A stretch of 52,832 nucleotides of DNA from Chloroflexota bacterium (GTDB lineage Bacteria > Chloroflexota > Dehalococcoidia > UBA2979): positions 1-52,832 of the forward strand of contig QWJG01000006.1 in the NCBI GenBank assembly GCA_009391845.1, read 5' to 3'. The notes below the pieces were generated by a model. That model saw only the letters and a list, made by a program, of their open reading frames with translations. It was not told the origin of the DNA and ran no database searches. Each line of letters begins with the position of its first letter. Positions within the stretch are counted from its first letter, which is position 1. Both the position numbers and the translations under genes were made by a program. Positions 27,222 to 35,107 of this stretch are shown here, one piece after another.

Positions 27222-28541
27222 CTAGCCGCCCGCGCCGGTCCGGTAGTCCGGCGCGGTGATCTGGTAGACCGTCGAGGTCTGCAGATCCGCCAGCCGCGAA
27301 GCGATGCGCGGCTCCATCATCTTCAGCTCGCAGTTCGTCGTAACGATCGTCGGCTTCCGTTGCAGGTGCCGGTGATTGAGGATCTGGTAGAGCTTCTCCT
27401 CCGCCCAGGCGCTCGTCTGCTGCGCGCCCAGGTCATCGAGCACCAGCACCGGCGCGTCGAGTAACCGCCGGAAGCGATGATCGAAGCGCTCGCGCGATCC
27501 CGGTGCGAACGTCGCGCGCAGCTCATCGAGGAGGTCCGGCACGTTCGCGAAGGCGACCGCGTCGCCCGCGGCGAGGCGTTCCGCGGCGATCCCCGCCGCC
27601 AGGTGCGTCTTGCCGCAGCCGTTGCCGCCGAGGAATACCAACCAGCCGTCCGGTGAGGCCGCCCACTGGCGGGCGAGCCGGAACGCACCTTCCAGGTTGC
27701 GTCGCGATTCACCGCGCAGGCCGCGCCCGGCCGGGTCGAACTGATCGAGCGTGAACTGGTCGAGTTGTTCGCGGCCCATCGCACCGACGCCGAAGAAGCG
27801 CGGACCGTTGCCCGAGCCCAGCTCGATCTGCTGTGTCACGCCGGGATCGCTCAGCCGGCTCGCGAGCCGCGCCTCGGTTTCCTCGGTCGGCCGGACGCCG
27901 GTGAAGACGGTCGGGAGCAGCGCGTTGAAGCGATGCGTGATCACCTGCAGGAACTTCTCGCGCGCCCAGGCGGTTTCCGAGTAGCCATCGAGGTCGTCGA
28001 GAATCAGCAGCGGCGCGCGGCGCACCTGTTCCAGCACGCGGTCGTAGTCATCCTCGGCGTCCTCGTCGTACCCGGCGCGCAGCGCGTCGAGGAGATCGGC
28101 GATGCTGAGGAAGAGAGCCGGATCGCCGCGATCGATCGCGCGGTTGGCGATCGCCGCCGCCAGGTGCGTCTTGCCCCGGCCGTGCGCGCCGGTGAGCACC
28201 AGCCACCCCTCCGGGTGCTCGGCGTAGCGCTCCGCGATCGCGACCGCCTCGCTGAAGTGCGCCTGCTCCGAGGGATCGTCGCTGCGCCCTCGGCGATCGA
28301 GCGCCTCGAAGGTCATCCGTCGCAACGGGCCGAGCTGGGAGTAGCGGAGCAACCGCGCGCGGCGCTCGTCCGGGTCCTCGTTCAGCGCGCAGCGGCAGGG
28401 CACCGGGTGGCCGAAGCGCGGGTCCTGCGGATCGGACGTCACGCGCACGAAGCGGGCACCGGCGCAGAACGGGCAAGCAGCCTCCGGCGCCGGAGCGGGA
28501 ACGCCCGCCGGCGTCGCGACCCTACTCGCGTCGGTAGACAT
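27222..28541 (-). CDS. DnaC/DnaI-like helicase loader with two AAA+ domains
   Basis: 439 residues. An N-terminal Cys cluster (CPFC at 23-26, CRC at 49-51) resembles the DnaI zinc domain. Two AAA+ modules follow: module 1 with Walker A GAHGRGKT (118-125) and Walker B LLILDD (178-183); module 2 with Walker A GGNGCGKT (305-312) and Walker B VLVLDD (365-370). Both keep the IstB/DnaC-type ASRL.D motif, but sensor 1 is TTN in module 2 and degenerate (TGV) in module 1. Ordinary DnaC/DnaI has one module and about 250-310 residues. It overlaps the dnaD-like gene by 20 bases. An alternative start 23 codons upstream (MMRQ) has AGGG before it. Confidence 0.9.
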   Translation of the reverse strand: MSTDASRVATPAGVPAPAPEAACPFCAGARFVRVTSDPQDPRFGHPVPCRCALNEDPDERRARLLRYSQLGPLRRMTFEALDRRGRSDDPSEQAHFSEAVAIAERYAEHPEGWLVLTGAHGRGKTHLAAAIANRAIDRGDPALFLSIADLLDALRAGYDEDAEDDYDRVLEQVRRAPLLILDDLDGYSETAWAREKFLQVITHRFNALLPTVFTGVRPTEETEARLASRLSDPGVTQQIELGSGNGPRFFGVGAMGREQLDQFTLDQFDPAGRGLRGESRRNLEGAFRLARQWAASPDGWLVFLGGNGCGKTHLAAGIAAERLAAGDAVAFANVPDLLDELRATFAPGSRERFDHRFRRLLDAPVLVLDDLGAQQTSAWAEEKLYQILNHRHLQRKPTIVTTNCELKMMEPRIASRLADLQTSTVYQITAPDYRTGAGG

Positions 28542-29367
28542 GGCCGTACGGGTCGGCGGTTCGAGCATCTCCCCGAGTTGCCTCATCATCTCGCCCTTCG
28601 GTCTCCCAGCGGCGGAGGATCGCCTCCGCGTAGCGCCAGGAGCGTGCGTTGTTCGTCGCGGCAAGCTGCAGCGCTTCGATGATCCAGTCGCCGGCGTAGC
28701 GCTCCTGCGCCTCCGCCAGCAGCGAGGCGATCGCCGGTGTCAGCGTGCCGATCTCCTGCTCGTAGACGGTGGCGGGCCCACTGCGCTCCGCGGGTAGTGG
28801 CTCCGGGCGCGGGCGCCGGCCGTCCGGCAACGGCTGGGTGCCGGTGATGATGCGCGTACGCAGCCGTCGCCCACCCTCGTTGTTCACCAGGTAGAGGACG
28901 TCGCCGTCGTCGAGCGGGCAGTCGAGGAGCGATCCGCGCGCTACCGCGCCGGCGAGCGCCCGCGGCAGCGCGTCCGCGCCGCCGCAGTGTTCGAGGCCGC
29001 GCGTGAGCGCGGTCTCGCGCGCCAGTTCGCTCTGGCGCACCGCACGCAACGGACCGCGCGATCGGCCGATCGCGAACAGCGTATGCAGCGTCACCCGCAG
29101 CTCCGCCTCGTCGTCGATGCTCGGGAGCAGCTCCGCGAACAGTTCCGCCGGGAGCGTGATCGGCCTCGTCCCGGTACGGAAGCCCTCGAACGGTCGGGGG
29201 GCGGGCAAGGCGCCGAGCGGCGCGCCCTCGGGGGTAACGCGCGGCACGGCCTGCCCATCAGGAGCGCCGCGTGCCGCGGCAGGGTCTTCGCGAACGCCGC
29301 GCGCCGCGGCAGGGTCGGCGAGGTCGCCGGGGGAAGCCGGCACGAATGGCGGCTGTAGGCCGGACAT
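28522..29367 (-). CDS. DnaD-like primosomal protein
   Basis: 281 residues. The first ~60 are Ala/Pro/Gly-rich and disordered-looking. A winged-helix-like DnaD N-terminal domain spans about 65-160 (ITLPAELFAELLPSIDDEAE, VTLHTLFAIGR). The C-terminal DnaD/DnaB2-type domain spans about 201-258 (YEQEIGTLTPAIASLLAEAQ, WIIEALQLAATNNARSWRYA with the conserved W/Y-A-IL ending). Such proteins work with DnaI-type loaders to place DnaB helicase. TGATG junction with dnaB upstream and a 20-base overlap with the loader gene downstream show a tight operon. Confidence 0.87.
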   Translation of the reverse strand: MSGLQPPFVPASPGDLADPAAARGVREDPAAARGAPDGQAVPRVTPEGAPLGALPAPRPFEGFRTGTRPITLPAELFAELLPSIDDEAELRVTLHTLFAIGRSRGPLRAVRQSELARETALTRGLEHCGGADALPRALAGAVARGSLLDCPLDDGDVLYLVNNEGGRRLRTRIITGTQPLPDGRRPRPEPLPAERSGPATVYEQEIGTLTPAIASLLAEAQERYAGDWIIEALQLAATNNARSWRYAEAILRRWETEGRDDEATRGDARTADPYGHVYRRE

Positions 29368-30824
29368 CAGTTCAGGAAGTCCGGATCGTAGTCGTCGTAC
29401 CCGGGCGGCACCGGCTCGGATCGCAGCAGCAGATCCTGGAAGCTGGCGGTCTCGCCCACCCAGCGCACGGTGACCGTGCCGGTCGGGCCGTTACGGTGCT
29501 TCGCCACGATGATCTGCGCGAGGCCGGTTGGGTGCGCGCCGCCGGGCTGCCCCGGGTGCTGCTGCTGCCAGTCCTCGGCCTGCAGGTACACGTCTTCGCG
29601 ATAGATGAACATCACGATGTCCGCGTCCTGCTCGATCGAGCCGGACTCACGCAGGTCGGAGAGCATCGGGATGTGTGGCTGGCGCGTCTCGACCGCTCGC
29701 GAGAGCTGCGCGGCGGCGATCACTGGCACGTTCAACTCGCGCGCCAGCTCCTTGAGCGATCGCGAGATCTGCCCGATCTCGTTCGCGCGCGTGTCCATCC
29801 GGCCCGCGCCGTGGAGCAACTGCAGGTAGTCGACGATCACGAGGTCCAGGCCGTGATCCGCCTGGAGCCGGCGGCACTTCGCGCGGATCTCCGGCACCGT
29901 CAGCGCCGCCGAGTCATCGATGAAAACCGGCGCACCACCGAGCTGTCCGTGCGCGTGCATCACCCGCGCTTCTTCGTCCTCGCCATGTCGCCCGAGGCGC
30001 AGACGCGCCATCTTCACGCCGGCCTCGGAGGAGAGCATGCGCATTGCAAGCTGCTCGCCGCCCATCTCCAGGCTGAACATCGCGATCGTCGCGTGCTGCC
30101 CCACTGCGCCGTTGCGCGCGAAGTTGAGCATCAACGAGGTCTTCCCGACACCGGTACGCGCGGCGAGGATGATCAGATCGCCGCGCTTGAATCCGCCGCC
30201 AAGATGCTCGTCCAGATCCATGAAGCCAGAGCGCACCGAGGACGCCAGCTCGCCGTCCTCGTCCTCCGAGGGCGCCTCGAGGAACGCGTCCAGTAGCTCG
30301 CGCAGGCGCTTGAAGTCGCCCGAGCCCTCGGCGGTGCGCAGGCCGAGCAGCAGCGATTCCGCCTCGCCCAGCACGCGCGCGGCGTCCGGACCGCCGGCGC
30401 TGGCAAGCTGCGCGATGTTGCCGGCGACCTGCATCAGCCGCCGGTAGAGCGCGTCCCGCGCGACGATCCGCGCGTGTGCCTCGACACCGATCGCCGTGAA
30501 GTACTTGCCCGCGATCTCCTGCAGGAACGGCTCACCGCCGACCGTCTCGAGGTGGCCAGCACGCTCGAGCTCGTGGGCCACCGTCGGGACGGTCACGGCT
30601 TCGCCGCGCTCGGCGAGGCTCAGGCAGGCCTCGAAGACCCACCCGTTCTGCTCACGGAAGAAGTCTTTTGGCTGGACAACCGGCAGCACGCGCGCGTAGG
30701 TCTCGTCGTCGAGCAGCATCGCGGCGATGACGGCTTCCTCGGCGGCGATATCGTGCGGCGGCAAGCCGGTCTGTTGTGGGCGTGTGTCGCGCAGAATCTG
30801 CGCGGGCCGGCTGTCCGAGACCAC
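29367..30824 (-). CDS. dnaB: Replicative DNA helicase DnaB
   Basis: A 485-residue DnaB. The N-terminal interaction domain begins LPPHDIAAEEAVIAAMLLDD; the RecA-like motor has Walker A AARTGVGKTSLM, H2 FSLEMGGEQLAMRML, Walker B LDLVIVDYLQLL, and QLSRAVETR. No intein is present, although DnaB is a common intein site. The start is a GTG 57 bases or so after a strong hairpin following rplI. Its stop overlaps the DnaD-like start (TGATG). Confidence 0.97.
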   Translation of the reverse strand: MVSDSRPAQILRDTRPQQTGLPPHDIAAEEAVIAAMLLDDETYARVLPVVQPKDFFREQNGWVFEACLSLAERGEAVTVPTVAHELERAGHLETVGGEPFLQEIAGKYFTAIGVEAHARIVARDALYRRLMQVAGNIAQLASAGGPDAARVLGEAESLLLGLRTAEGSGDFKRLRELLDAFLEAPSEDEDGELASSVRSGFMDLDEHLGGGFKRGDLIILAARTGVGKTSLMLNFARNGAVGQHATIAMFSLEMGGEQLAMRMLSSEAGVKMARLRLGRHGEDEEARVMHAHGQLGGAPVFIDDSAALTVPEIRAKCRRLQADHGLDLVIVDYLQLLHGAGRMDTRANEIGQISRSLKELARELNVPVIAAAQLSRAVETRQPHIPMLSDLRESGSIEQDADIVMFIYREDVYLQAEDWQQQHPGQPGGAHPTGLAQIIVAKHRNGPTGTVTVRWVGETASFQDLLLRSEPVPPGYDDYDPDFLN

Positions 30825-30881
30825 AGCGGCGCTCCCTCATCTACTTGGAAGCACCTCGCCGCGCGCGCGGCGACATGAAGA

Positions 30882-30901
30882 CGGCCCCGCCAGCGGGGCC
30901 G
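30882..30901 (-). terminator. Strong GC hairpin between rplI and dnaB
   Basis: CGGCCCCGC (30882-30890) and GCGGGGCCG (30893-30901) pair perfectly over 9 bp. On the minus strand it lies 42 bases after the rplI stop, followed by GTCTTC without a proper T-run. It could be an attenuator that sets rplI expression above dnaB. Confidence 0.5.
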
Positions 30902-30923
30902 TACGACAAATCCGTCGAGGTCG

Positions 30924-30939
30924 GCGGCCGTTCGGCCGC
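30924..30939 (-). terminator. Second hairpin directly after rplI
   Basis: GCGGCCG (30924-30930) and CGGCCGC (30933-30939) form a 7-bp stem with a TT loop, 4 bases after the rplI stop. Together with the next hairpin it forms a tandem pair in the rplI-dnaB gap, consistent with processing or attenuation. Confidence 0.45.
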
Positions 30940-30942
30940 GAC

Positions 30943-31614
30943 CTACGTGGTCGAGGTGTCTTCTTCCGTCGCGGCGGCAGGAGCCTCCGCGTCCGGAGCT
31001 GAGTAGCCCGACTCCGACGCACCGGCGGTTACCAGATCCTCGGCGGATGCCTCCACCTCGGCCACATCGGGAGTTTCAGCCTTACCTGGCAAGATGGCTG
31101 CTACGTACTCCACCGCAAGCGGCGGATTCAGTAACAGGTCAACGGCTGCTTCCACGCCTTCCGGCGCTTCTGCATCCACGACCACCACCTGAACCTCCGG
31201 CACCACATTACGTGAGAGCCGGATCGGTACGGTGTACAACCCAACGCTTCTGATCACCTCGGGCAGCAGGATGCGACGTCTGTCCAACTCTTCGCCGAGA
31301 ATCTCCCCAGCCTTCTCGGCGACGTCCGCACTGGTGACGGAGCCGTACAGACGTCCCTGCTCTCCGACGCGTACAGCCATGACGAGCGGTGTGCCTTCGA
31401 GCTTGCCGACAAGCTCTTGGGCGTGCTCATCCTGGGCACGCTGCCGTTCCTCCTCGATCTCACGAAGCCTTTCGGCTCGTGCGAGGACGTCAGGAGTTGC
31501 CGGTGCGGCTAGGCCGCGCGGCAACAGATAGTTACGGGCATACCCTGGGCGTACGGTTCGCACCTCGCCCATGGTGCCCGATCCTTCAACGGTCTCCAGA
31601 AACACGACCTTCAC
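30943..31614 (-). CDS. rplI: 50S ribosomal protein bL9 with acidic tail
   Basis: 223 residues from a GTG start (VKVVFLETVEGSGTMGEVRT). The N-terminal rRNA-binding domain includes VRPGYARNYLLPRGLA; the connecting helix and C-terminal domain follow (KLEGTPLVMAVRVGEQGRLY, GSVTSADVAEKAG). A standard bL9 is about 150 residues; here the last ~70 form an Ala/Glu/Pro/Ser-rich tail (AEVEASAEDLV...). bL9-dnaB linkage is common in bacteria. No clear Shine-Dalgarno is seen, while a structured leader lies upstream. Confidence 0.96.
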   Translation of the reverse strand: MKVVFLETVEGSGTMGEVRTVRPGYARNYLLPRGLAAPATPDVLARAERLREIEEERQRAQDEHAQELVGKLEGTPLVMAVRVGEQGRLYGSVTSADVAEKAGEILGEELDRRRILLPEVIRSVGLYTVPIRLSRNVVPEVQVVVVDAEAPEGVEAAVDLLLNPPLAVEYVAAILPGKAETPDVAEVEASAEDLVTAGASESGYSAPDAEAPAAATEEDTSTT

Positions 31615-31882
31615 GTCGAATGACCCTCTCGGTGTGTCGGAGCCGGGACTGCCGTCATCTTGGGGGAGTGACCCGGTACCGAACGCAACTTATCGACGGG
31701 CCAGTCCACAGACTGCGGGAGTTATCCCGCAATTCCCCGGTCTGTCTGTGGTCCCTGTCGTGGACAGACGGTGAGTATCCGGAACCGGACCATCGCACCG
31801 CATGAGTTCGACAGGTTATCGATGCCCTTCGAGTCACGCAATCGGAACCGAGTCGTCACCCGCGGCAACGGACTCGTCGAGC
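31615..31882 (-). other. Structured untranslated leader of rplI-dnaB operon
   Basis: About 270 bases between the predicted promoter and the rplI GTG contain no credible gene. They hold the paired structure described separately (31706-31751), a small CAGTC/GACTG stem overlapping its outer arm, and three TTATC motifs (31690, 31722, 31816) that only partly match DnaA boxes. Confidence 0.5.
31706..31751 (-). promoter_or_regulatory. Two-stem leader structure upstream of rplI
   Basis: CCACAGAC (31706-31713) pairs with GTCTGTGG (31744-31751), and directly inside its left arm TGCGGGA (31714-31720) pairs with TCCCGCA (31725-31731) over a GTTA loop. The two helices would stack, leaving a 12-base single-stranded stretch on one side. 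Near-copies of the outer arm (GTCTGTCC at about 31760-31770) and a CAGTC/GACTG stem allow alternative pairing. It could be a ribosomal-protein-responsive leader; this is inference. Confidence 0.5.
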
Positions 31883-31911
31883 AGCGTAGAACAGACGTTC
31901 GCTCGTGTCAA
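31883..31911 (-). promoter_or_regulatory. Predicted promoter of rplI-dnaB-dnaD-loader operon
   Basis: Minus strand: perfect -35 TTGACA (31906-31911), 17-base spacer, TACGCT (31883-31888). The same -10 sequence and spacing are seen in the rpsU promoter. The transcript would run about 270 bases to rplI. The spacer is occupied by a LexA-type palindrome. Confidence 0.65.
31889..31900. promoter_or_regulatory. LexA-like (SOS/Cheo-type) operator in the spacer
   Basis: GAAC-AGAC-GTTC, a perfect GAAC-N4-GTTC palindrome, the core of the LexA box of Gram-positive bacteria. It lies exactly between the -35 and -10 boxes, where LexA binding would block RNA polymerase. LexA site preference in this organism is unknown, so regulation is inferred. 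Confidence 0.5.
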
Positions 31912-31921
31912 ACATCTGTTC
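31910..31921. promoter_or_regulatory. Second, imperfect LexA-like half-site pair
   Basis: AAAC-ATCT-GTTC, one mismatch from GAAC-N4-GTTC, centred 21 bases (two helical turns) from the perfect box and overlapping the edge of the -35. Spacing on the same DNA face would allow cooperative binding. Confidence 0.35.
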
Positions 31922-31979
31922 TAAATCAACCATCGAGGCCACTCGCCTCGACGGTCCGCAGCGCTCGACCGATCGCCCG

Positions 31980-32225
31980 CTAGTACAGCGATCGATTCCC
32001 CAGCCCGCGCATCCCGTGCAGTTCGTAGACCCGGCCAACGGCCAGGGCGATGTCGTCTCAGCCGTCGATCGTGCGCTGTAGCTCCGCGCGGTCGGATCGA
32101 TCGAGGTAGATCGGGAGTTGCGTGCCGTTGAGCCGCAGCGCGATCGCGCCCAGCCGCTTCCAGAGCGCGCGTCCGCTCGCACCAGCGCCGCCGAACCGCC
32201 ATCGATCGAGGACTGTCGACGCCAT
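31980..32225 (-). pseudogene. Small ORF interrupted by an in-frame TGA
   Basis: Starting at an ATG with GGGAGG five bases upstream, the frame encodes 55 residues (MASTVLDRWRFGGAGASGRA...RAELQRTIDG), then TGA (32058-32060), then 25 more residues (DDIALAVGRVYELHGMRGLG...) to a TAG. Codon third positions are strongly G/C on both sides of the TGA, so the whole 80-codon frame looks like former or present coding sequence. TGG to TGA is the simplest change. It lies 106 bases after the CYTH gene, at the end of the purQL transcript. No family was recognised. Confidence 0.5.
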
Positions 32226-32331
32226 CCGCGCCTCCCGCTTCGCCGTCGCGGCGAATTGCACCTCACTATTGTGCGCGTCCCGAACGCGCCCGTGTTGCTC
32301 GATCGGAACGTCGAGGGCTAACGCGGCTCGC

Positions 32332-32850
32332 CTACAGGCCTGTCTCGCGCGCCAGCATCAGATCCGCGTACCCGCGCAACTCCGAGGTGACGTGCTCCAT
32401 CCCGAGCCGCACCAGCACCTCGCGCAGCTCGACGGCGGTCTCCGCCTCGTCGCGCCCGTCCACCGCGCTCACCAGCTCGACGAACATGCCGAGCCGAAAC
32501 ACCTGATCGAGATGGATACGGGTCGCACGCCACTGGAAGGTCTTGCGTGACTTCTCCACCTCGACCCGCGCGCCGAAGCGACCGCGCAGCATCGCCTTCA
32601 CCTCGCGCACGTCCTCGACCGCGGCGACCTCGGCCTCGGCCAGGTGGAAGCCCTCGTACTCCACGCGCTGGTAGGTGATCAGGTCGCCGGGCGGCTGCTC
32701 GAGTTCGCGCAACAGCAACATCCCGTCGGGGAAGTTGAAGTGCACGTCCTGCTCACGACGTTCGGAGAGGAAGTCGGCTTCGAAGTCGCGGGCGCGTTGC
32801 TCCAGGGCCACGAGGTTGGGCGCGACCGCCTTGAACTCTAGCCAGCGCAC
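32332..32850 (-). CDS. CYTH domain protein (class IV adenylate cyclase/thiamine triphosphatase-like)
   Basis: 172 residues from GTG at 32850, 7 bases after the purL stop; the open frame upstream is a purL shadow. CYTH features are the N-terminal LEFKAV (a reduced ExExK motif), DVHFNFPDGMLLLRELEQPP, TYQRVEYEGFH, VEVEKSRKTFQWRATRIHLD, and the C-terminal LGMEHVTSELRGYADLML. The fold is a triphosphate tunnel; family members make cAMP or hydrolyse triphosphates. The first Glu of ExExK is replaced by Trp-Leu context, so the activity is uncertain. It is probably co-transcribed with purL. Confidence 0.88.
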   Translation of the reverse strand: MRWLEFKAVAPNLVALEQRARDFEADFLSERREQDVHFNFPDGMLLLRELEQPPGDLITYQRVEYEGFHLAEAEVAAVEDVREVKAMLRGRFGARVEVEKSRKTFQWRATRIHLDQVFRLGMFVELVSAVDGRDEAETAVELREVLVRLGMEHVTSELRGYADLMLARETGL

Positions 32851-32857
32851 GGTGCAG

Positions 32858-35068
32858 CTACCCGGCGAGCGCGCGCTCGAGGCCGCCATCGTAGGCAGCG
32901 CCCGCCGCTGCAAGGTCGATGTCGACCGGCCCGATCTGGATACGCGACCCGCCCACGGTCCCAAGCCGCGTTGCGCTGATGCCGGCTGCCGCCGATCGCG
33001 CCAGCAGATCCGCCACTGCCGCCTCGGACGCCGCCGCCAGCACGAAGCGCGACTGCGCCTCACCGAAGAGCGCGGCATCGAGCCGCGGGCCCACATCGAG
33101 GGCAGCGCCGTCGATCCCCGCGCCCGCGGCCAGGCACATCTCGCTCACCGCGATCGCCAGGCCGCCGTCGGAGCAGTCGTGCGCGGCGGACAGCAGCCCC
33201 GCCGCGTGCGCTTCGAGGACCAACTGTTGCACGGCGGCCTCATGCGCCAGGTCGATCGTCGGCCGTCCGGCCAGCCGGCCCAGCTTCTCCGTGAGGTACT
33301 GCGATCCGGCCAGCGTCGCTGCCGGCTGCGCGAGCGGAGCTCCGATCAGCACCAGCCGATCGCCCTCGGCGGGCGTCGCGGTCAGCCGCGTCTGGACGTC
33401 GTCGATCACGCCGATCATGCCGATGCCCGGTGTCGGCAGCACCTGGCCGCTGGGCGTCTCGTTGTAGAGCGAGGCGTTGCCGGAGATCACCGGCGTCCCC
33501 AGCACCCGACAGGCGTCGGAGATCCCGAGGATCGCCTGCTCGAGCTGGTAGCCGACCTCGGGCTTCTCGGGGTTACCGAAGTTCAGGCAGTCCGTCACCG
33601 CCGCCGGGCGCGCTCCGGTCGCCACGATGTTGCGCGCCGCCTCCGCCACCGCGATCGCCGCACCGACGCGCGGTTCGAGGGCGACGAAGCGCGCGTTGCA
33701 GTCCGTGGTCGCGGCGATCCCCTTGGTCGAACCCTTCACCCTGATCACCGCGGCGTCGCCGCCCGGCTTCACGACGGTGTTGTTCAGCACCTGGTGGTCG
33801 TACTGGCGGTAGATCGCGCGGCGACTCGCGATGTTCGGATCGGCCAGCAGCGTCAGCAGCGCCGCGCTCGGATCGGTGAGGTCCGATACGGCCTCGAGGT
33901 CTTCCGACTGCCAGCGATCCAGCTCGGCCGGGCGCACGCCCTCGGGCGGGTACATCGGCGGGTCGGTCGGCACCCCGACCGGGAGGCGCGCCACCACGCT
34001 GTCGCCATCGCGGATCGTCACCATGCTGTCGTCGGTCACGGTGCCGATCACATCGGCGTGGATCTCCCAGCGGCGGAACAGCGCGAGCACGTCATCGAGG
34101 TGCTCACGCTTCGGGATCACGAGCATCCGCTCCTGCGACTCGGACAGCATCACCTCGTAGGCGGTCATCCCCTGCTCGCGGCGGGGGACGAGCGCGACGT
34201 CGATCTCGATGCCGGTCCCCGCCCGCGCCGCCGCCTCCACGGCGCTCGAGGTGAGCCCGGCGGCGCCGAGGTCCTGCAGGCCCTCGATCCAGTCGCCGTG
34301 CTGCTCCGCCAGCTCCACGCAGGCCTCGAGCAGCAGCTTCTCCAGGAACGGGTTGCCCACCTGGACCGCGGGGCGGCGCTCGCCCGAGTTCTCGTCCAGC
34401 TCGACCGACGCGAACGTCGCGCCGTGGATGCCGTCGCGCCCGGTGTCGGCGCCGACCAGCACCAGCGGGTTGCCGGGCCCGGCCGCGCTCGCGGAGAGCA
34501 GATGTTCGATCCGCCCGACCCCCACGCACATCGCGTTGACCAGTGGGTTCCCGGAATAGGACTCGTCGAACTGCACTTCGCCGCCGACGGTCGGCACGCC
34601 GATGCAGTTGCCGTAGCCACCGATGCCAGCCACCACCCCGTTGAAGAGGTGACGGTTCGTCGCGTCGGTCAGCGGTCCGAAGCGCAGCGAGTCGAGCAAC
34701 GCCACCGGTCGCATCCCCATCGCGAAAATGTCGCGCAGGATGCCACCGACGCCGGTCGCCGCGCCCTCGTAAGGCTCGATCGCGGACGGGTGGTTGTGCG
34801 ACTCCATCTTGAAGACGGCGCACCACCCGTCACCGAGGTCGATCGCCCCGGCGTTCTCTTCGCCGACCTTTGTCAGGACAAACGGTCCCTCCGTCGGGAA
34901 ATGGTGGAACAACGGCCGCGAGTGCTTGTAGCCGCAGTGCTCTGACCAGAGCGCGCCAACGATCCCCAACTCCACCTCGGTCGGTTCGCGATCGAGCATG
35001 TCGAGCAACCGCGCGTACTCCGCGCGAGACATCGCCACCTGGGCCAACGTGTGGTCGTCGACGTCCAT
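32858..35068 (-). CDS. purL: Phosphoribosylformylglycinamidine synthase, large subunit (PurL, small type)
   Basis: 736 residues, the short PurL class that works with separate PurQ and PurS. It catalyses ATP- and glutamine-dependent amidation of FGAR. Seen are ELGIVGALWSEHCGYKHSRP, ESHNHPSAIEPYEGAATGVG, DLGAAGLTSSAVEAAARAG and the repeated AIRS-like C-terminal half with AAHDCSDGGLAIAVSEMCLA. AGGAG precedes the ATG. purQ lies 95 bases upstream; no purS is seen nearby. Confidence 0.97.
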   Translation of the reverse strand: MDVDDHTLAQVAMSRAEYARLLDMLDREPTEVELGIVGALWSEHCGYKHSRPLFHHFPTEGPFVLTKVGEENAGAIDLGDGWCAVFKMESHNHPSAIEPYEGAATGVGGILRDIFAMGMRPVALLDSLRFGPLTDATNRHLFNGVVAGIGGYGNCIGVPTVGGEVQFDESYSGNPLVNAMCVGVGRIEHLLSASAAGPGNPLVLVGADTGRDGIHGATFASVELDENSGERRPAVQVGNPFLEKLLLEACVELAEQHGDWIEGLQDLGAAGLTSSAVEAAARAGTGIEIDVALVPRREQGMTAYEVMLSESQERMLVIPKREHLDDVLALFRRWEIHADVIGTVTDDSMVTIRDGDSVVARLPVGVPTDPPMYPPEGVRPAELDRWQSEDLEAVSDLTDPSAALLTLLADPNIASRRAIYRQYDHQVLNNTVVKPGGDAAVIRVKGSTKGIAATTDCNARFVALEPRVGAAIAVAEAARNIVATGARPAAVTDCLNFGNPEKPEVGYQLEQAILGISDACRVLGTPVISGNASLYNETPSGQVLPTPGIGMIGVIDDVQTRLTATPAEGDRLVLIGAPLAQPAATLAGSQYLTEKLGRLAGRPTIDLAHEAAVQQLVLEAHAAGLLSAAHDCSDGGLAIAVSEMCLAAGAGIDGAALDVGPRLDAALFGEAQSRFVLAAASEAAVADLLARSAAAGISATRLGTVGGSRIQIGPVDIDLAAAGAAYDGGLERALAG

Positions 35069-35107
35069 CGGAACTCCTGCTCGGCGGGGGAGATCGTCAG
35101 GCTAGCA

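Noticed and set aside
31690..31824. Three TTATC motifs (31690, 31722, 31816) as a possible oriC
   Set aside because: None matches the full TTATCCACA box, no AT-rich unwinding region is present and dnaA is not nearby.
32037..32060. Selenocysteine at the TGA of the small ORF
   Set aside because: Kept only as a low option: the hairpin is short, the context has no Cys or redox motif, and a nonsense mutation explains it more simply.
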